DNA of 64,000 nucleotides from Ruegeria sp. Alg231-54 (GTDB taxonomy: Bacteria; Pseudomonadota; Alphaproteobacteria; Rhodobacterales; Rhodobacteraceae): the NCBI RefSeq assembly GCF_900143525.1, contig NZ_FREZ01000001.1, positions 754,445 through 818,444 on the forward strand, written 5' to 3'. The notes below the pieces were generated by a model that had not been told where the DNA came from, searched no databases, and saw only the letters and a program-made list of their open reading frames with translations. This document shows, one piece after another, positions 17,618 to 28,084 of this stretch. Made by a program: the position numbers and the translations under genes. The first letter of the stretch is position 1; each line of letters opens with the position of its first letter.

Positions 17618-18307
17618 ATGATCGATCTGTATTTCTGGCCCACGCCGAATGGCTGGAAGGCGTCCATCGCTTTGGAAGAAATGGACCTTCCCTACACCAC
17701 CCACCTGATCAATATCGGCAAGGGTGATCAGTTCGACCCCGAGTTCCTAAAAATTGCGCCCAACAACCGGATGCCTGCCATCGTTGACCCGGACGGCCCG
17801 GATGGCACACCTATCTCGGTGTTCGAAAGCGGAGCGATCCTGATGTATCTCGCCCGCAAGACCGGGCGCTTTTATGGCAAAACCGAACGTGACCGGATCG
17901 CCGTCGAGGAATGGCTGATGTGGCAAATGGGCGGCGTCGGCCCGATGGCCGGTCAGGCGCATCACTTCCTGAAATACGCGCCAAACCTCGAGCCGCCGCA
18001 GGACCTGCCCTATGCCAAGGACCGCTACCGCGCCGAAGTCGGGCGGCTGTACGGGGTATTGGACCGGCGGTTGGCCGAAAATGAATATGTCGCGGGCGAT
18101 TTCTATTCCATCGCGGATATGTCGATCTGGGGCTGGGCAAGCCTGTGGGAAGGGCAACAACAGGTGTTGGAGGACAAACCGCACTTTGCCCGGTGGCTTG
18201 AGACAGTAAGTGCCCGTCCGGGCGTTCAATCCGGGCGCGTGTTACACGCCGAACTGCGTGGAGATCACCGGGACAAGCAGGCGCAGGGGGTTTTGTTTAA
18301 ACGGTAA
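17618..18307 (+). CDS. glutathione S-transferase family protein (YfcG-like)
   Basis: The 229-residue protein has an N-terminal thioredoxin-fold domain (MIDLYFWPTPNGWKASIALEE, with cis-Pro in NNRMPAIVD and ESGAIL) and a C-terminal helical domain (RRLAENEYVAGDFYSIADMSIWGW). The glutathione-binding ESGA motif and the arrangement resemble disulfide-bond oxidoreductases YfcG/YghU. GAGGAGG precedes the ATG. It is divergent from metZ. The substrate is unknown. Confidence 0.88.
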   Translation: MIDLYFWPTPNGWKASIALEEMDLPYTTHLINIGKGDQFDPEFLKIAPNNRMPAIVDPDGPDGTPISVFESGAILMYLARKTGRFYGKTERDRIAVEEWLMWQMGGVGPMAGQAHHFLKYAPNLEPPQDLPYAKDRYRAEVGRLYGVLDRRLAENEYVAGDFYSIADMSIWGWASLWEGQQQVLEDKPHFARWLETVSARPGVQSGRVLHAELRGDHRDKQAQGVLFKR

Positions 18308-18335
18308 GGCACGTTGATCCAATGTCGGCTGTGAG

Positions 18336-18376
18336 CCCTTAGCAGTTGCTGTTTGCTGCACCAATGTCGACTTTGC
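18336..18376 (+). repeat. short dispersed intergenic repeat, copy 1
   Basis: The core GCTGTTTGCTGCACC followed by AATGTCGACTT is recognisably similar to a second copy at 25862-25895 (GCTGTTTGCTCCC, AAATGTGGACTT). Both copies follow the 3' end of a coding region by less than 40 bases. Confidence 0.35.
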
Positions 18377-18394
18377 AATAAACCAAAGGGGCCA

Positions 18395-20059
18395 TTAATC
18401 CGACGGCAACCCGGTCACTTCCATAGCGGTCAACCAGCGTTCAAGCGCCCCCGGGGCCGTCCACATGCCGCTATTAATGTCCCGCTCCGTTGACACCGTT
18501 CTGTTTGGGTTTTCCGAAAGGTAAAACATCATGGCGTTACGTGCCTTATCGTGATTGCTCACGCAATGGTGAATCGCGGTAAGCATTTTATTGGCTGCGA
18601 CCGGCATCGAGGGCGTCGATTGAAGTGTATCGAGCGCACGTTCGCACTCATTTACCTGACAAAGAGCCCAAGCTTTGGTCCACTGCCCCCCGCAATTATA
18701 GAGCGGATCAATGCGCTCCAATCGGGCGATCAGTTCAAGTGCTTCATCTGTTATGCCGACAATAATCAGCGATTCAGCCAGGCCATTGGCTACTTGTGAC
18801 GACGATGGATTGAGTTCAACGCCGCGCCGGAAAGCGCCTGTGGCGGCTTCGACATCGCGGTTGTGCATCAGAACCCGGCCCATGGTGTGATGGGCCATGA
18901 AATTGTTAGGGGCGAGTTCCACGCCCCGGCGGGCGAGTTCGTACATACGTTTGCGCGTTTTCTCTTCGTCTCCTTCGATCCAACCATGCCGCGCGCCGAC
19001 ACGCATTACGAGGGCCTGACCAAGATAACCCCACGCAGAATCAGGATAGTCCCGGATTGCCCGCTCTTGTTCTTCAAGGTTCTTCAACAGATTTTCGCGG
19101 TTAAAGTTACGTATGATCCGGCTTTGCGCGGCGTTTGCGATCATCAGTGCGCTGGCATCGCTGGCAGTCATCCGCGCTTCGGCCGTGTCGATCACACTGA
19201 ACCCAACGGCGTTGGCGATTTTCCGGCTGATCTGGCTGTTTGTCTTGAGCAGCGCATCCAGAGGTGCGTCGATCTCATCCGCCCAGATATACGCCTACGA
19301 CGCCCTGTCGATCAGCTGCGCTGTAATCCGCAAACGAGAACCGTCGTATTTCTGGCTGCCTTCGAGAACAAAGTCAGCCCTGAGGCGCGAGGCAATTTCC
19401 GATATACCCAGGTCGGTTTTGCGAAATTGGAAACTTGAGCGGCGTGAGATTACGGTCAATTGCGGATACCGCGCCAGATAGATGATGACGCTCTCGCTTA
19501 CCGCATCACTTAGGTAACCCTGATGCGGGGCTGAGCTGAAATCTTCGAACGGCAAAACTGCGATTACTGGCGGCTTGGAAGGTGTAGTGGGGCGCAGTAC
19601 TAGGAATGAAATTGCGCAGAAAGCCAACGCGATAAAAGCAAACAAAAGTTGCCAGCCAAACGGGAACTGTCTGGGGTGCGAGATTTCGACGCTTTCAGGC
19701 AAGATCAGCCGATACCCTTCGCGCGGAACCGTCTCAATGATGCGTTTGGCGCCGTCGTCCAAAGCACGCCGAATCTCGGCGATGCAGTGGGCGACGCTGT
19801 CTGCAGAGACGTTGCGACCAGACCAAACGTCTGCGATCAGCAACTCACGTGTCACCGTCTCGCTCGGTTTTAGGGCTAGCGATGTGAGAACCTCGCGCGA
19901 TTGGTGACGTAGCTCCAACTCCATTCCATTTCTGAAAAATATGCGCCCGGTCGCGCGATCTAGGATCGCCGCCCCGAGGTCGTTTTCAGAAGATTTCACA
20001 ACTCTTCGTTTGCTGAAACGCACAATTTTGGCCCCCAATACAAACATATTGGATTGCAA
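18395..20059 (-). pseudogene. CadC/TolB-type transcriptional regulator with TPR domain, interrupted by an amber stop
   Basis: One reading frame of 555 codons is interrupted only by TAG at 19295-19297. The upstream part has a winged-helix OmpR-type DNA-binding domain (about residues 30-115, ending IIETVPREGYRLILP), a membrane helix (about 134-155) and a TolB-like segment (VIAVLPFEDFSS). After the stop the homology continues in the same frame (AYIWADEIDAPLDALL) into TPR repeats (RGVELAPNNFMAHHTMGR). The normal family text around the break is QLIDAxSGxxIWA. It is divergent from a TPR gene that is also broken. Readthrough or a functional split protein is possible but unlikely. Confidence 0.8.
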
Positions 20060-20135
20060 ACCGTGTGAAAATCAAAAATCCCGTTGTGTGCCCGTTTAGG
20101 GGCGGGTTGTCTCTTCGTTCAATGGAGGATCACTC

Positions 20136-21660
20136 ATCAAACTGCCTACAAAAGCGATTGTCCTCTTGCTGGCGAGCGCGGCTGCGGATTCCAACGCGCA
20201 GGCGCAGTATGAGAAACTTGAGGTGGTGAATTTCGAAACCAACTGTACTGAAGCAGGACAGGTTGCATTCGAGACCGGTCTTCTGTTGCTTCACCACATG
20301 ATGTATCGCCAGTCCGCCATAGCGTTTGAACAATCGGCCGCGACCGACCCAGATTGTGCAAAGGCGCAATGGGGTATCGCGATGACCAATTCCACCCGAT
20401 ATGGCCTAGCGGGCCACCGCCCGAGGAACCAGCAGCTGGTCGCACTGCTGCCGCTCAGCTTGCTGAAATGGACTACGGCACCCCACGCGAAGCGGCCTTC
20501 ATCAAGGCCGTTCTGGCTTATTATGAAGGCGAAGATGTGTCCTATCGGGCCCGGCTTGGAGCTTGGGCTGCTGAACAACTGGCCGTTCTTGACGCATTAC
20601 CCGACGATCATGATGCCCGGGCTTTTGCCTCGCTTGCGCAATTGATTGTTGCACCGAAGGGACCGGATGCCCTGCCGGAGTTGATCGAAGCCGGTGAGCG
20701 GATGGATGCCCTGCGCGCCGATGCCCCAAACCATCCAAGGGCAAATCACTATGCCATCCACGCCTACGATCACCCGGCATTGGCAGGCCCCGGCCTTGAG
20801 GTTTCGCGTGGTTGCGTGTCGATTGTGCCCGGGGTACCGCATGCTCTTCACATGCCAACTCACATCTTTACCAGATTGGGGTTACGGGACGAATCCATCG
20901 CGCTGAACCAGCGCAGCGGAAAGGCGGCCATCCATCAATCCGTCGGCGAATACGTTTCCAATCACTGTCCGCATGCAGTTGACTATTGTGTCAATACGTA
21001 CCTGCAGTTGGAGCAAGTTGACCAAGCCAAAGAAATGCTGGTCAGAATGGAGCAGCAACCAAATCTGGAGAACAATTTCGGCACTGCTCATGCAGCGGCC
21101 GACGCTCCGGCCCGTATTCCGCTAGAGCAGGATGATTGGGGCGCTGCAGCGCAACTGCCTAGGGAGTTGCACACAGCTGTCAGTTGGAACCGTTATCCGT
21201 AAGCGGTTGCAATCCGGTGGTTCGGGATTGGAATTGGTGCGGCGAGTGCAGGTGGTGTTCCGGCCGCGTAGAAAACACTTGCTGAGCTGGCAAAACTTGG
21301 CGCGGTGATGAAAGAGCGTGAGATGTGTTACTGGCTCGCCCTTCTCCAGGCTCAAAACAAAGGCATTGAAGCCTTGATCGCGTATGCGTATGCGGACGGG
21401 GATCGTGAGACCGCAATTACATTGATGCGCGAAGCGACAGAGGTCGAGGCCAGGGTTGGCAAAGCTCCAGTAACACCGGGCCACGTTTTACCTGCGTGTG
21501 AGTTATTGGGTTATTTGTTGATGGCAACCGGTGACGCGGACGGAGCAACAGAGGCGTATCAATCCGTTCTGGCGCCTGCGCCCAACCGCAAACGAAGTAT
21601 TCTTGGGTTGGAGAAGGCGACAGCACAGTCCGCCAAAGCGGAGAATTTATTCCCGAGCAA
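20136..21660 (+). pseudogene. secreted TPR-repeat protein, disrupted (lost start, frameshift, two stops)
   Basis: A signal-peptide-like opening KLPTKAIVLLLASAAADSNA follows GGAGG, but its start codon position reads ATC (20136-20138). Homology to TPR proteins runs through GLLLLHHMMY and DPDCAKAQWGIAMTN; restoring one T near 20391 would give NFHPIWPSGPPPEE and join the second frame, so a single-base deletion is likely. In that frame TAA (21200-21202) and TAG (21269-21271) interrupt, after which TPR homology resumes (EMCYWLALLQAQNKGIEA ... GYLLMATGDADGATEAYQSVL). Similarity fades near 21660. It is divergent from the broken regulator. Confidence 0.82.
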
Positions 21661-22084
21661 GTCACATTCCGATCCGCCTCATAGAACTACCACAAGATCA
21701 AACCGGGCGTTTCAGAGAGTGCAGCGAATTCGCGTTTTGTCCGCTGTCCCGACCTCCAAACTGATTGCGATTTTGCGGTTGCAGCTAAAGTCCGAAATAC
21801 GGGCTGCTACCGCAACATTTGAAGACCGAGCTCAAGGTCGACTAAGGGCCGTGAAATTTCGCAGATCGCGTACCCCGCCGTCTCATACAGCGGCACTTCT
21901 TGACTGACGCTCTGAAAATGAGAGGCCGGAAACTGGGGCGATTGTACGAGATTTTGAGGGTAGTGACGGTTTTTTTCGAGTGAACAAGTCTCTGACAGGA
22001 GTAGGCATTCAACAAAACAGGGCCCGACTGGTGCCCGTGAAACAGCACTTTTTATTTCGCGGTTCCTTTCCAATTGAGAATCTC
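21661..22084. other. gap with no supported gene
   Basis: About 420 bases between the TPR pseudogene and the antiporter gene. Open frames here show no recognisable protein similarity or ribosome binding site. It probably holds the decayed tail of the TPR gene and the antiporter 3' region. Confidence 0.5.
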
Positions 22085-24619
22085 TCAAGATTTGATCCCT
22101 TTTTCAGAGGATCCCTCTGCCTCATCCAGATCCAACACCGCAGGGTCTATCATGCGCTTGTCAGCGCTCATCTTGACAGAGTTTCGCATGGCCTTGCTTC
22201 GCCGCAGCAAGCGCCGGAAACTTGCCTCGTCGAGCATAAGCAGCGTCGACGGTGCCAATGCCCGCACGTTTACGCGACGGGGCCGTTTCAATAACATTGC
22301 CAATTGCCCGAACATTTCACCACGACCCAGCCGCGAAGTGTGCCGGCCGAGTTCCACTTCCACCGCCCCGGAAGCAATGAAGAATACACTCTGGGCGAAT
22401 TCGTCTTTGGAAATGATGGTATCACCCGCGTTGGCATATCGGGTACGCAGCGCCCGACTGAGTTTCCTGAGCGAAGACTTGTCGAGATCAGAAAATAGTG
22501 GGAACTGCCTGACCAGATCCCGTCCTTTAAGAGTGATGTCCAACTTCGGACGTCCTTCAGATAACGTACGTCGCGTCGCCACTTCCTGCATCAACACAGA
22601 ATAAAGTTCTTCGCCCACAAGGCCGTCTTCGCGCATGACCGCATATTCACGTTCTTCAAGGCGCAGCGCGGTTCGCTGGATGAAGCGTCGCTCTAACTTT
22701 TCGGCGTAACCGGGAAATTGCAGTCTCAGACCATCAAGCGCCGTCTCAACCGCCTCGGATCGACGCGCCAACACTTCATCCAGCAATTCCGCAACCCGGC
22801 GGCCATGGATCCGGCGGATGCGGCCGCGGACGAACCCATCGAGGTCCTGCAGGATCAGACGTTGCATGAGCAATCTTTCGAACCTATCCGTTGTGATACG
22901 CGTGAGTGGGAACGAAATTCGAAGCCGGTTGTGCAGAAACACGGCGATCCGAAAAGATCTGCCGTAAACGACCGACCGATTTGATGCGCGCTGATAGCCG
23001 ATCCGCCCGCCAGTCCGTGCGCCTTCAATGAGCCGATCCGCATCGGACAAAATCTTCTCACTCAGAACCGATGACATGGTGCGTTCTCGCATCCTGGCCA
23101 ATACAGAGTCCCGCTCTGCACCGGCCAGCGCAATAAGACCAAGCGTGACCCGGTCACGATCCAGGATCTGCGCACTGTCTTCGGCGGCCTTTACGGCCTC
23201 GTCCAGGCGTTCACTAAACTGTTTGGCTTCGTTCCTGACGATATCGTGCGTCAGGTTATAGTTTTCTGCTGTGCGGGACATGTCCTCGCGAACCGATTGC
23301 AAGGCGACGGCGACCACCTGACGCGACAGGGCGGTATCAAGCGGAGAAAGCCTGTCGAGCCCCAGTTTTGTGATCACCATGCGCAAGGTTGTACCCTGAA
23401 CAATCAGTGTAAACAGCGTAAAGCCAGTGGCCAGAATGCCGACCAGGCGCTTCGTCTCAAGCGGGATGTGCGTGCTTTCGGTGACTGCCAGAGCCAGAGC
23501 CAGCGTCACGGCACCACGCAACCCACCCCACAGTATTGCGGTGCGATAGGGGCGTTCGACAGCAGGTGACAAACCGATTGCCGTAAGCAATGGCAGCAAC
23601 CCGAACAGAATTGCCGCCCGTGCGAACATGGCGGCCAGAACCACCACAACCAGCAGGCCAAAGTCGGACGGCCGCACCTCTTCCAGCAATCGTGGTATCA
23701 GCAAGGCTGCAAGAATAAAGATCAGCGCGCCTGCCCAATGTGCCAGTAGGTCCCAAACTTCTTGCAGATTTGTCCAGGTGGCCGGTGACAGACGACCGGG
23801 GCCTGTGAGGTTGAGCGTAAGACCTGCAGCCACCACCGCGATGACACCCGAAGCCCCGACGCTTTGTTCTGCAACGATATAGGCGAGATACGGCAAAGAC
23901 ACGGATATTGAAATCTGCGCCATTTCCCAGCGACCTACGAAAGCCATCAGCCAAACTGCCATGCGCGCCATGAGCCAACCGGTGAGAACTCCACCTGCGA
24001 TCAACAGCGGAAATTGCCCCACGGCTTCACTTAGCAGTGGATTGGGTCTCCCGAGCATAACAAAGCTCATGAATAGCCCGAAAAGAGCAATCGCAGCAGC
24101 ATCGTTAAGCAGGCTTTCGCCCTCGATTATTCGCGACAGCCTGCGCGGTGCCGAAATCGACCGGAAAATGCTGACAACCGCTGAGGGATCCGTTGTCGAT
24201 ACAATAGCACCGATCAACAGACAGGCGGCCAGCGGCAGCGTACTTGCCCAACTGAGCGCATAGCCAATGGAAAGTGTCGCAACAATTACTGCCACAACGG
24301 CCATCATCAGGATGGGCATCCAGTCATCCAGCATCCTGCGCAGGTTCATGCCGAGTGTCGCCTGAAAGAGCAGCGTGGGCAGGAAAACATAGAGGAAGAC
24401 GTCTGACCGGATCGGTAGATCGATAATTGCCTGTGCCCCCGGATTCAATGCATCCGTCAGGTCTGTGTCGAGAAAGAACGTCGCGCCAAGCCCGATCACT
24501 ATCCCTAGGACGGCGAGGATAACGCTGTAAGGCAGGCGCATTCGCGCGGCCAGCGGTTCCGCCACGCCGATTACAACAAAAAGAGAAGTGATGATGGTCG
24601 TAATGACGACGATATCCAT
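22085..24619 (-). CDS. Na+/H+ antiporter (CPA1/NhaP type) with C-terminal cyclic-nucleotide-binding domain
   Basis: Inner-membrane cation:proton antiporter of 844 residues. Residues 1-400 hold about 12 helices with family motifs FLPTLLFQATLGMN, GAIVSTTDPSAVVSIF (the ion-binding TDP) and EGESLLNDAAAIALF. A long cytoplasmic region follows, ending with a cNMP-binding fold at about 715-815 (FPLFSDLDKSSLRKLSRALR, GDTIISKDEFAQSVFFIASGAVEVEL, GEMFGQLAML). The ligand domain suggests gating by cAMP or cGMP. It stands alone between two decayed loci. Confidence 0.9.
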   Translation of the reverse strand: MDIVVITTIITSLFVVIGVAEPLAARMRLPYSVILAVLGIVIGLGATFFLDTDLTDALNPGAQAIIDLPIRSDVFLYVFLPTLLFQATLGMNLRRMLDDWMPILMMAVVAVIVATLSIGYALSWASTLPLAACLLIGAIVSTTDPSAVVSIFRSISAPRRLSRIIEGESLLNDAAAIALFGLFMSFVMLGRPNPLLSEAVGQFPLLIAGGVLTGWLMARMAVWLMAFVGRWEMAQISISVSLPYLAYIVAEQSVGASGVIAVVAAGLTLNLTGPGRLSPATWTNLQEVWDLLAHWAGALIFILAALLIPRLLEEVRPSDFGLLVVVVLAAMFARAAILFGLLPLLTAIGLSPAVERPYRTAILWGGLRGAVTLALALAVTESTHIPLETKRLVGILATGFTLFTLIVQGTTLRMVITKLGLDRLSPLDTALSRQVVAVALQSVREDMSRTAENYNLTHDIVRNEAKQFSERLDEAVKAAEDSAQILDRDRVTLGLIALAGAERDSVLARMRERTMSSVLSEKILSDADRLIEGARTGGRIGYQRASNRSVVYGRSFRIAVFLHNRLRISFPLTRITTDRFERLLMQRLILQDLDGFVRGRIRRIHGRRVAELLDEVLARRSEAVETALDGLRLQFPGYAEKLERRFIQRTALRLEEREYAVMREDGLVGEELYSVLMQEVATRRTLSEGRPKLDITLKGRDLVRQFPLFSDLDKSSLRKLSRALRTRYANAGDTIISKDEFAQSVFFIASGAVEVELGRHTSRLGRGEMFGQLAMLLKRPRRVNVRALAPSTLLMLDEASFRRLLRRSKAMRNSVKMSADKRMIDPAVLDLDEAEGSSEKGIKS

Positions 24620-24745
24620 AGTTACGTATTACCTGAGAACACGAGTAAGTGGAATCCACTCTTAAAGCCGGATCGACCACGTGGAATCAATGTGTGAACT
24701 TTCGCTCATCCAGTCTGAGCCGCCTACGATGGCAACCCATTGGCA

Positions 24746-25159
24746 CTAGATCTCAATGGCTTCGGCGATAGCCAAGGCACCCTCGAGTTCGACGCCGAGG
24801 TATCGGACTGTACCGTCTATCTTGGTATGGCCCAGCAAGAGCTCAAGCGCTCTGAAGTTGCCGGTTTTCTTGTAGATTTGGGTGACTTTCGTGGGCCTTA
24901 CTGAATGGGTTCCGTATTGGCTTGCTTCCAGGCCGATCGATGTGACCCAATCTCGAACAATCCGCGCGTATTGACGCGCTGAGATGTTTAATCTTTCGTG
25001 GAATCTGCCAGGCCAAAGGTATTCTGAACCGACCATGAGTTCATCTTCTTCCCATTTCTGAACAGAGGCACATGTGCCCTAAGATATCCCGAAGCGCACA
25101 GGTCTCTGCGTATTGCTTTTCAATATGGAAGCGCGTTCCTTGATCTGAGCGGTTAAGAA
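24746..25159 (-). pseudogene. tyrosine recombinase/integrase remnant
   Basis: The C-terminal catalytic half is readable: HxxR box YGTHSVRPTK, then LLGHTKIDGTVRYLG with the second His and the nucleophile Tyr. The same frame continues upstream past TAG at 25079-25081 with recognisable sequence (QIKERASILKSNTQRPVRFG), where the stop probably replaced a Glu codon, and then ends at another stop. The N-terminal core-binding domain is missing. From position 25036 an ATG could yield a 96-residue fragment, unlikely to be active. It marks an old integration site. Confidence 0.75.
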
Positions 25160-25304
25160 CTATGTTTTCGCTTCTTCGCTCAGTGAAAATCCAGAGTGGC
25201 TCTATACTCTCTCCTTATTGTTGACTTCGAATGTGTGCTTCGAGCCCAAAGCGGACACGGTTGGCGGTTCAATCAAATACCGTGCTTGTTGACCATGAGG
25301 TGAA

Positions 25305-25846
25305 CCAATAGCGTAGCGAAGCAACAAGCTACGGGAAGACATTTTGATAGAGAACCACTGGGTCCGCATAACGCAATTTGGGATGACGGAGAATGGATAA
25401 GCTGGCGCAGTATCAATAATCATCTCGAGCGACTCGAGTTGCAAGCTCGCTACCCAAAAGCCGAAGTCGACTTGGTGCCGGTTTTCGAAGAACTCTTGGA
25501 AGTAGCTCAGCACTATCACATCACGACAGGCAAACATCTGAACATATATGGCGATATTGTTGAGCTATATGGCGCGATAATGTATAGGATCAAGCTCCAT
25601 AAGCACTACGCCAAAGGTTCTGACGGGCGCCTAGGAAACGACTATGTTGAAGTGAATACAATCACACCCTTCAAGAACAACCACTCTGTGGTCGTTAGGC
25701 TCGACCGGCACTTCAGCCAACTCCTTGTGGTGAAAATCGATGAGTTCTTTGAGGTTTCCGGATTACTCGTCAAACGAAGTAAACTGCCAAACGTTGGTGG
25801 GAAAACGCTTCGTATTGATTGGGATGATCTTGTTCAGATCGAGTGA
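25305..25846 (+). CDS. hypothetical ORF lacking a normal start codon (5'-truncated)
   Basis: A coherent frame runs from just after a TGA near 25303 to the stop at 25846. It reads KQQATGRHFDREPLGPHNA, WDDGEWISWRSINNHLERL, ..., GSDGRLGNDYVEVNTITP and ends IDWDDLVQIE. No ATG or GTG occurs in the first 130 bases; the only candidate is TTG at 25439, which would remove the conserved-looking N-terminus. LGNDYVEV could be a degenerate nuclease-type D..E-x-K motif with Asn in place of Lys, which is speculative. It lies in the AT-richer scar region and is probably a truncated gene. Confidence 0.4.
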
Positions 25847-25861
25847 CGGGATTGTCCCGCA

Positions 25862-25895
25862 CAGCCGCTGTTTGCTCCCAAATGTGGACTTCAAC
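25862..25895 (+). repeat. short dispersed intergenic repeat, copy 2
   Basis: GCTGTTTGCTCCC followed by AAATGTGGACTT, similar to the copy at 18336-18376 downstream of the GST gene. Similar fragments (GCCCAAAGCGGAC) also occur near 25240. Confidence 0.3.
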
Positions 25896-25921
25896 CGTCC
25901 GCTTTGTCCTCATAGCCCCGG

Positions 25922-26407
25922 ATGATGCACATACCTAAATATCTGCTATCCGACGAAAAACGTGATGAGGTGAACATTGATATGATGGGATTTGATCCAC
26001 GATCAAAAGCTATGCCCGACCTTGACGATCACCTGAAATGGTGGGTCATCGAAAGCGAGCGCTTTAACCTTGCGCCGAAGGCTTCGTTTAGAGTCTTCAA
26101 AGCTGTGATTGCACAGAGCGAAGAAATGGCAATCGAGAATTTGAGGGTCTCGGACGAAAAACTGGATAAATCCCTCATGCAGACCGCCATTCGTTCAGGC
26201 AGAATTGAAGATGAATTCGATTGGGAACCTGTCAGTACGTTTGCGCGGCACTTGTCGGTTTCATCAGTGACGATCCAGGCTGAGGTTGCTGATCGCGATG
26301 AAGTGCTTCTAGACATGTTACAAGAGCACGATTTCTTTTTGGGCGAACTTAAGGACGACCCGAAGATGTCAGTAGGCGGTGGAATTTATGACTGGCCGAA
26401 GACCTAA
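25922..26407 (+). CDS. hypothetical protein
   Basis: A 161-residue soluble acidic protein (opening MMHIPKYLLSDEKRDEVNID, ending GGIYDWPKT) with no recognised domain. It contains alternating charged helices (AQSEEMAIENLRVSDEKLDKSL) and no membrane segment. It lies between the truncated ORF and the dnaE2 remnant, and its base composition is lower in GC than the flanking chromosome, which suggests it arrived with the integrated element. A second ATG (25925) is equally possible as start. Confidence 0.45.
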   Translation: MMHIPKYLLSDEKRDEVNIDMMGFDPRSKAMPDLDDHLKWWVIESERFNLAPKASFRVFKAVIAQSEEMAIENLRVSDEKLDKSLMQTAIRSGRIEDEFDWEPVSTFARHLSVSSVTIQAEVADRDEVLLDMLQEHDFFLGELKDDPKMSVGGGIYDWPKT

Positions 26408-26458
26408 GGAGACTTTGGCGCTTCTGCAGCGCATGTCTCGTTCTGTCCGTATTACGGA

Positions 26459-26800
26459 CTACCCCTCCCCCCGCACCAGCACATCCAGCATGCCCGAGAT
26501 ATCCTCGACCTCTTCCGCGATCACATGGGTCACCGAATGCGCCCGCTGCATCCGGCCCGTGACCCGCAGCAGCCGCCCCGAGATCACCGCCCGGCGGAAA
26601 CATTCATAGATCTTGCGCCAGACCACCACGTTCACGATGCCGGTCTCATCCTCGAGAGTGACAAAGATCACCCCCTTGGCCGTCCCGGGCCTCTGCCGCA
26701 GGATCACCAGCCCCGCGACCGCCACCAGCGCGCCCTCGGGCGGGTCGTCCAACCGGTTGGCGGGCAGACACGCGGGCGGGCGCGGCCAGTTCCGGTCCGA
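26459..26800 (-). pseudogene. dnaE2: error-prone DNA polymerase DnaE2, C-terminal fragment
   Basis: About 110 residues match the OB-fold region of the DnaE2/ImuC C-terminus (VAVAGLVILRQRPGTAKGVIF, EDETGIVNVVVWRKIYECFRR, RVTGRMQRAHSVTHVIAEEVED). Everything N-terminal of this (PHP and polymerase domains) is absent, the upstream sequence is unrelated, and the usual tail after LVRGEG is cut by a stop. No imuA or imuB is present in the window. It appears to be a relic left by a recombination event at this site. Confidence 0.75.
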
Positions 26801-26891
26801 AGACACAGGGCGGGTAGGTAACGCAATCATGAGAACAAAAATAGAACAAACGCAAGGAAAGTCCATAGGCGGCGTGACGAGTCGCAAATGA

Positions 26892-27280
<389 letters not shown>

Positions 27281-27281
<1 letters not shown>

Positions 27282-28003
27282 TGCTTTTCAAAGCGATCGC
27301 GGCTGCCGCGATCGCAATTGGAATCTGTCCGAGCCAGACAAGATCTCAGCAGCCATGGCAGTATGAGCCGCTGGGTTCGGCAGAGTACTCCGAACCCACT
27401 GCGCGATACCCGCACGGGGTACTCGGTGATCAGATTGAATACGGCGCCCTGATCCTGCAATATGCGCCGGAATGGGCGAAATACACAATCCGGCTGCCAA
27501 AAGAGCGCGTTTTCGAAGATATCCGACCGCGCCTGATTGATATTGACAACGATGGCCGTCGCGAAGCTCTGGTGGTTGAAAGCCATCGTGATAAAGGTGC
27601 ACGGCTTACAATCTACAATGGCGGCGGCCTGATCGCCGCTACGCCCTACATCGGAACCCGCTTTCGCTGGCTCGCTCCGGTCGGAGCGGCCGACATGGAT
27701 GGCGACGGCAACGTCGAGATCGCCTATGTCGATCGCCCTCACTTGGCCAAAACCCTGCGCATATGGCGATTTGCAGACGGCGAGCTGACCGAAATCGCAT
27801 CGCTGCCCAATCTCACCAATCACCGTATTGGAGAAGATTTCATCTCCGGCGGTCTGCGCGATTGCGGCGGCACTCCGGAACTGATCCTTGCCAACGGCAA
27901 CTGGACACGCGTTATCAGCGTCTCCTACCAAAATGGCTGGACCAAAACTGACCTCGGCACATTCACCGGGCTCCAAAGCCTGAAGATTCCGCTCAAGTGC
28001 TGA
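27281..28003 (+). CDS. exported FG-GAP/VCBS-like repeat protein
   Basis: A 240-residue protein with a signal peptide (about 1-22) and two FG-GAP-like calcium-binding turns, LIDIDNDGRREALVV and AADMDGDGNVEIAYVD, followed by a third weaker repeat. These suggest a periplasmic beta-propeller-like fold. It overlaps the ferredoxin gene by one base, but an exported protein is an odd partner for a cytoplasmic ferredoxin. Function unknown. Confidence 0.7.
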
Positions 28004-28010
28004 TCCGCCT

Positions 28011-28070
28011 CTTCATCTGACTAAAAATATCCTGGGGGTGAGGCCGCAGACCGAGGGGGCAAAGCCCCCT
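28011..28070 (+). repeat. dispersed Roseobacter-type intergenic repeat with GC hairpin, copy 1
   Basis: Starts CTTCATCTGA, continues AAAAATATCCTGGGGGT and ends in the hairpin GGGGGC-AAA-GCCCCC at 28055-28069. A second copy at 33324-33375 shares TTCATCTG, AAATATCCT and GGGGGT. Probably acts as a terminator for the upstream gene. Confidence 0.6.
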
Positions 28071-28084
28071 TACCTGCCGACCAC

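Noticed and set aside
21807..22088. A 93-residue minus-strand frame after the antiporter gene
   Set aside because: No ribosome binding site, no similarity, in decayed sequence next to a pseudogene.
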